Below, in pieces: positions 60,887 through 64,000 of a stretch of DNA of 64,000 bases. Both the position numbers and the translations under genes were made by a program. The notes under the pieces were generated by a model. The model had not been told where the DNA came from, did no database searches, and worked only from the letters and a program-made list of their open reading frames with translations. Every line of letters begins with the position of its first letter. The first letter of the stretch is position 1. The DNA is from Aggregatilinea lenta (GTDB lineage: Bacteria > Chloroflexota > Anaerolineae > Aggregatilineales > Aggregatilineaceae): NCBI RefSeq assembly GCF_003569045.1, contig NZ_BFCB01000002.1, positions 1,283,506 through 1,347,505 of the forward strand, written 5' to 3'.

Positions 60887-61633
60887 CTACACCCCGGATT
60901 CGGCCAGCGCCGGTTCAGGCGACCAGTAGACCATCTCCATCGGCAGCCAGTGCGCGTCCTGCGGCGGCTCGCCGGGAACCGTGCGCAGCGCATTGTGACC
61001 CAGCCGCGCAGTAACCGCCAACGCCAGCGCGTCCAGCATATCGTCTGTGGTCGCGGCCTGCCGCCCATAGCGCGCCTGCGCCACCCGCAGGATCACTCGC
61101 ACATCCGGTATCAGCCCGGCCAACAGCATTTCGCGCCTGCGCTGGCCGTCCTCGGTCCGTTTGGAGTCTGGCAGCGCCTGGCCGCCGTTGAAAGCCCAGA
61201 AGCACAACTCCGGATGACTTTCGCGCACGACCGCCCGCGCGCGCGGATTGCGGCGTAAAAGCTGGTCCACCTCGCGGATCTTGGGCGCGATGGCCCACGC
61301 CTGCTTCGACAGCTTCTTGCCAGTAAGCTGCTCGTTGATCATGCACGCGTCTTCGTAGCTGGCCGCTTCCAGCGCTTCACGCGTGGGCGACGGGAAGACG
61401 CTGCTGCTGCGGTGCGGGCGGAGCAGCCGCCGCGTTTCGACGTCACACGTACGCTGGTGGGCGGCTTCGCCCGGCAGCCCGATCGGAATGTCGATCACGA
61501 TCAGCCCGGCACCCTTGTACGCCTGCCACAGATCGTCGATCGTGGGGAATACGCGGACGTCCCAGTCGTCAGTTTCATCCCACCGCGCGGCGAACCAGCC
61601 TGCCCGGCATCCATCTACGCCCACAACGAACAT
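60887..61633 (-). CDS. DUF429 family protein
   Basis: 248 residues from the ATG at 61633, which has GGAGG upstream; a TTG 13 codons earlier is possible. N-terminal VVGVDGCRAGWFAARWD, LIVIDIPIGLP, VFPSPTREALEA, KQAWAIAPKIREVD, ESHPELCFWAFNGG and TTDDMLDALALAVTA are the typical blocks of DUF429, an RNase H-like fold of unknown function with conserved acidic residues at strand ends. It is divergent from the LysM protein gene. Confidence 0.88.
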   Translation of the reverse strand: MFVVGVDGCRAGWFAARWDETDDWDVRVFPTIDDLWQAYKGAGLIVIDIPIGLPGEAAHQRTCDVETRRLLRPHRSSSVFPSPTREALEAASYEDACMINEQLTGKKLSKQAWAIAPKIREVDQLLRRNPRARAVVRESHPELCFWAFNGGQALPDSKRTEDGQRRREMLLAGLIPDVRVILRVAQARYGRQAATTDDMLDALALAVTARLGHNALRTVPGEPPQDAHWLPMEMVYWSPEPALAESGV

Positions 61634-61790
61634 AACGCCTTTTCCTCCAGGGAGTTTCCTTACATCCTTCAACTATCCTCAGCATCACACATTTTGCTTC
61701 TAATAGCGATAGCCAAACAGTCTCATATGACCCCCGACCATCAGTCCCCAAAGTCACCTGGACGGTCAGCCGCGCGCAGGTCCGGCGTCG

Positions 61791-61818
61791 TTGACGCGGC
61801 AAGGCCGTATGGTATAAT
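61791..61818 (+). promoter_or_regulatory. near-consensus promoter of the LysM protein gene
   Basis: TTGACG (61791-61796), a 16-base spacer and TATAAT (61813-61818). It is the best housekeeping-type promoter seen in the window. The transcript would start near 61825, leaving a leader of about 100 bases before the TTG at 61928. Nothing else is evident in the 294-bp divergent gap. Confidence 0.75.
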
Positions 61819-61927
61819 GCGCCTCGCTCACACGTGGAGTCAAAGAGTATTGTTTACGCCCAAACACGCCAGCGCGTCTCTTGACTTCTGCCTGGAGTGT
61901 TTTTTGTTTGTCGAGGAGGATGTGAGC

Positions 61928-63931
61928 TTGCCAACCTGTAACCAAATTCCACTGAAACGATTCATGCTCGCCGGGCTGCTGCTCGTCGCGCTGGTGGCCG
62001 GAGGTGTCGCATCGCCGCGCGGTGCCTTCGCCCAGGACAATCCGAACCTGCTGACCAACGGCAGCCTGGAAAACCCCTACTACGGCCAGGCCGCCGCGAC
62101 CCAAACCGCGCCGCAGGGCTGGACGCTGTGGGTCGGGGCGGGCAGTCCCGAAGCCTTCCCGCACAACGACCCCGTCCAGGTGCTAAACGGCTCCGTCTCG
62201 TGGAACATTCACCAGGGCTACGTCGCATTCACGGTGGCGGGCTACCAGCGCGTGAGCGGTCTGAGCCAGGGCGACGCGCTGGAACTGAGCGCGTACGGAT
62301 GGGCCTATACCTGCAATGATACGACGACCTCGTGCGTCATTCCCGAAGCGCCCTACCGCCGCTCCGACACGGCGGCGGGCGTCTCGATGAAGGTGGGCAT
62401 CGATCCCACCGGCGGGACCGACCCCTACGCCGGGACCGTGCAGTGGTCCGGCGCGGCGGCCCCGTACGACCAGTGGGCGCGCATGGCCGTGAGCGCCGCC
62501 GCCCAGGGCGATACGGTTACTGTGTTCCTGTTCGCGACGCAGCAGGCCGGGCTGGCGCTGAACAACGTCTATTGGGACAACGCGTCGCTGGTGCGCACCA
62601 ACGGCGTCACGGTTAACGCGTCCGGCACGCCGGTCGCCGCCGCGCCTGAGCAGCAGGCCGTATTCAGCGCCGCGCAGCCGCCGCAAGCGGACGGCAGCAT
62701 CGTGCACACCGTCCAGCAGGGCGACACGCTGTCCGGCATCGCCTACGCCTATTCGCAGTACGGCGTGACGATCCAGACCATCGCGGAGCTGGATCCCGTC
62801 ATCGAGCCGAACACGCGCTTCTTGACCGTCGGGCAGAAGATCCAGATCCTGCCGCCTGGCTCGGTCGACCCCGAAACGGGCGAGCTGCTCGGCCCTGGCC
62901 AGACCCTACCATCCGCGTCTGCGTCCGGCACGCCCGGCACCGCCGCGACGCAAGCGCCCTCGGCCAACAACCCGGACGCTCAGAGCACGCGCATCCCGAC
63001 GCCCACGCCGATCAGCGCGCAGCCCGCGACGCCGACACCTGCCCCGCAGGTGACCGCCGCGCCGACCGCGATCCGCTCGCTGGGCTGGCTGCCGCCGCTG
63101 CCCACGCCGCTGCCGCCACCGGTGTCGATGGCGGTACCGTCCGAACAGGGCGAGACGACCACCACCAGCCGCACGCTGCCGCTGGGCCTGAATCCGTCTG
63201 ACGACGAGGTCGCAGCCGAGGTCACGGAAGACGTCACCGAAGCCGCCGCACAGGGCGCGGCTGTCGCCCTCGCGCCGACCGCAACAGCGACGATCCCGCT
63301 CGAAGCGGCGGTCGCCACCGCTACGCCCCAGATTCCGACCGCCTCGGCTACGCCGCAGATCACGCTGGTGGACGCCGTGCAGCCCTCGCCCACGCCACAG
63401 GCCGTCGCCGCCAACGCGAGTGGCACCGTCTGCGTGACGCTGTACGAGGACGCAAACCGCAACCTGATCCGCGACGCCGACGAGGTGACGCTGCCGCAGG
63501 GCGACGTGAGCATCGACGGTGATACGGGCAGCACTGGCAGCCAGCCCTATACCCAGGCCGCCGATCCGCTGTGCGTCGAGGTGCAACCGGGACGTTACAC
63601 CGTCGCTGCCACCGTGCCGGATGGCTACGAGCTGACGACCAGCGCGGCGGTCCCGGTCGAAGTGGGGAGCGGGCGCGACGTGCTGGTGATGTTCGGCGGC
63701 GCAGCAGATGCGCAGCCGACCGCCGTCGCGCAAGCCGCGTCGAGCGCAGATCATGCCGCCAGTGACACCGACACCGCTGCGTCCCCGGCTACCGACGACA
63801 CCACGCGCCAGAAGAAGCCGCTCGCCGACAGCATCAGCGACAACATCGGCCTGATCCTGATTGGGCTGGCGGGTATTCTGGTGGTTGGCAGCGGCACACT
63901 GTTCCTGGTGCTGCGCCGCCCGGAACGGTAG
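61928..63931 (+). CDS. secreted, membrane-anchored LysM-domain surface protein
   Basis: 667 residues from a TTG at 61928, seven bases after AGGAGG; a GTG at 61922 is too close to that site. Signal peptide (FMLAGLLLVALVAGGVA, cleavage near AFAQ), a carbohydrate-binding-like beta domain (about 40-245; NLLTNGSLENPYYG), one LysM domain (about 257-308; HTVQQGDTLSGIAYAYSQYG) that should bind GlcNAc-containing glycans, a long Pro/Thr/Ala linker (310-495), an SdrD/CNA-B-like domain (about 498-598; CVTLYEDANRNLIRDADE) and a C-terminal helix (GLILIGLAGILVVGSGTLFLVL) with a short basic tail. It probably spans the wall with its C-terminus in the membrane. Confidence 0.88.
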   Translation: MPTCNQIPLKRFMLAGLLLVALVAGGVASPRGAFAQDNPNLLTNGSLENPYYGQAAATQTAPQGWTLWVGAGSPEAFPHNDPVQVLNGSVSWNIHQGYVAFTVAGYQRVSGLSQGDALELSAYGWAYTCNDTTTSCVIPEAPYRRSDTAAGVSMKVGIDPTGGTDPYAGTVQWSGAAAPYDQWARMAVSAAAQGDTVTVFLFATQQAGLALNNVYWDNASLVRTNGVTVNASGTPVAAAPEQQAVFSAAQPPQADGSIVHTVQQGDTLSGIAYAYSQYGVTIQTIAELDPVIEPNTRFLTVGQKIQILPPGSVDPETGELLGPGQTLPSASASGTPGTAATQAPSANNPDAQSTRIPTPTPISAQPATPTPAPQVTAAPTAIRSLGWLPPLPTPLPPPVSMAVPSEQGETTTTSRTLPLGLNPSDDEVAAEVTEDVTEAAAQGAAVALAPTATATIPLEAAVATATPQIPTASATPQITLVDAVQPSPTPQAVAANASGTVCVTLYEDANRNLIRDADEVTLPQGDVSIDGDTGSTGSQPYTQAADPLCVEVQPGRYTVAATVPDGYELTTSAAVPVEVGSGRDVLVMFGGAADAQPTAVAQAASSADHAASDTDTAASPATDDTTRQKKPLADSISDNIGLILIGLAGILVVGSGTLFLVLRRPER

Positions 63932-63935
63932 CGAA

Positions 63936-63979
63936 AAGCAGCGGCTAGCCGTTAGCGGTTGGCGGTTAGCCAGAGACAA
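63936..63979. repeat. TTAGCGGTTAGC-type dispersed repeat
   Basis: The end of the window after the LysM gene carries GCGGCTAGCCGTTAGCGGTT then GGCGGTTAGCC. The same short motif follows or precedes genes at about 25408, 47913, 57724 and 59116 in either orientation. No gene is visible in the last 69 bases. Confidence 0.6.
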
Positions 63980-64000
63980 AACGTCACTGGCTCGGCTTCC

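Noticed and set aside
60839-61258. Plus-strand frame of 139 residues opposite DUF429
   Set aside because: Antisense of a well-conserved DUF429 protein; starts inside a dispersed palindrome.
1-64000. tRNA, rRNA, CRISPR arrays, transposases and prophage genes
   Set aside because: I looked for cloverleaf-like TTCGA loops, regular spacer repeats and transposase motifs by eye and found none; short or degenerate tRNAs could still be missed without a covariance search.

Overview
The window is high-GC bacterial chromosome with no rRNA, tRNA, CRISPR array, transposase or phage gene that I could recognise. Gene content points to Chloroflexota, probably an Anaerolineae-type member: a split nuo operon, a B12-dependent ribonucleotide reductase next to nrdR, dcw genes without mraZ/murE/murF, paired FemX-type transferases, several WD40/SH3/LysM/PASTA surface proteins, and many small intergenic palindromes. 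The taxonomic placement is inference from gene content; no marker gene was searched.

Layout. 0-4.1 kb (minus): membrane-arm complex I genes nuoA-H-J-K-L, with nuoL cut by the window edge and nuoB-G and nuoI absent. 4.4-10.3 kb (plus): a PASTA/glycine-zipper protein, then FemX-GNAT-FemX, a STAS-like protein and a Pmp3/YqaE peptide. 10.4-13.0 kb (plus): a membrane protein, a large Vps62-like protein with C-terminal membrane helices, and a small membrane protein. 13-16.7 kb: small accessory enzymes (DinB-like, SnoaL-like, CsaA-like) and two regulators (CGNR zinc finger, TetR), each beside an inverted-repeat candidate operator. 16.8-25.1 kb (minus): a 2354-residue alpha-2-macroglobulin with an intact thioester motif, a single-domain response regulator and a YdcF-like protein.

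25.4-41.4 kb (minus) is the main division and cell-wall block. In transcription order it reads murD, vapBC (vapC frameshifted), a DUF1349 protein, a small membrane protein, ftsW, murG, cvpA-like, murC, murB, ftsQ, ftsA, ftsZ, nrdR, nrdJ. The other half of the dcw cluster lies on the plus strand at 50.8-56.1 kb: rsmH, ftsL-like, ftsI-type PBP, response regulator, mraY. Between the two are a WD40-cytochrome c fusion, uvrC, a WD40-SH3 membrane protein, an unknown protein and two tandem Gfo/Idh/MocA oxidoreductases. The two halves therefore point away from each other and look split by an inversion or insertion. From 56.3 kb to the end come an MFS transporter, a soluble Ser/Thr kinase, a GyrI-like protein, a stomatin/slipin, a DUF429 protein and a secreted LysM protein with a near-consensus promoter.

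How it fits together. Most of the window serves the cell envelope: lipid II synthesis (MurB, C, D, MraY, MurG), septal synthesis (FtsW, FtsI-type PBP, FtsQ, FtsL, FtsA, FtsZ), peptide-bridge editing (FemX pair), peptidoglycan-binding surface proteins (PASTA, LysM) and a protease trap (alpha-2-macroglobulin). Deoxynucleotide supply (nrdR-nrdJ) directly follows ftsZ. The best candidates for something undescribed are the WD40-cytochrome c fusion, the repeated GTGGGATAA motif between ftsZ and nrdR, the MurG with altered signature motifs, the Vps62-like membrane gene set and the dispersed palindrome families.
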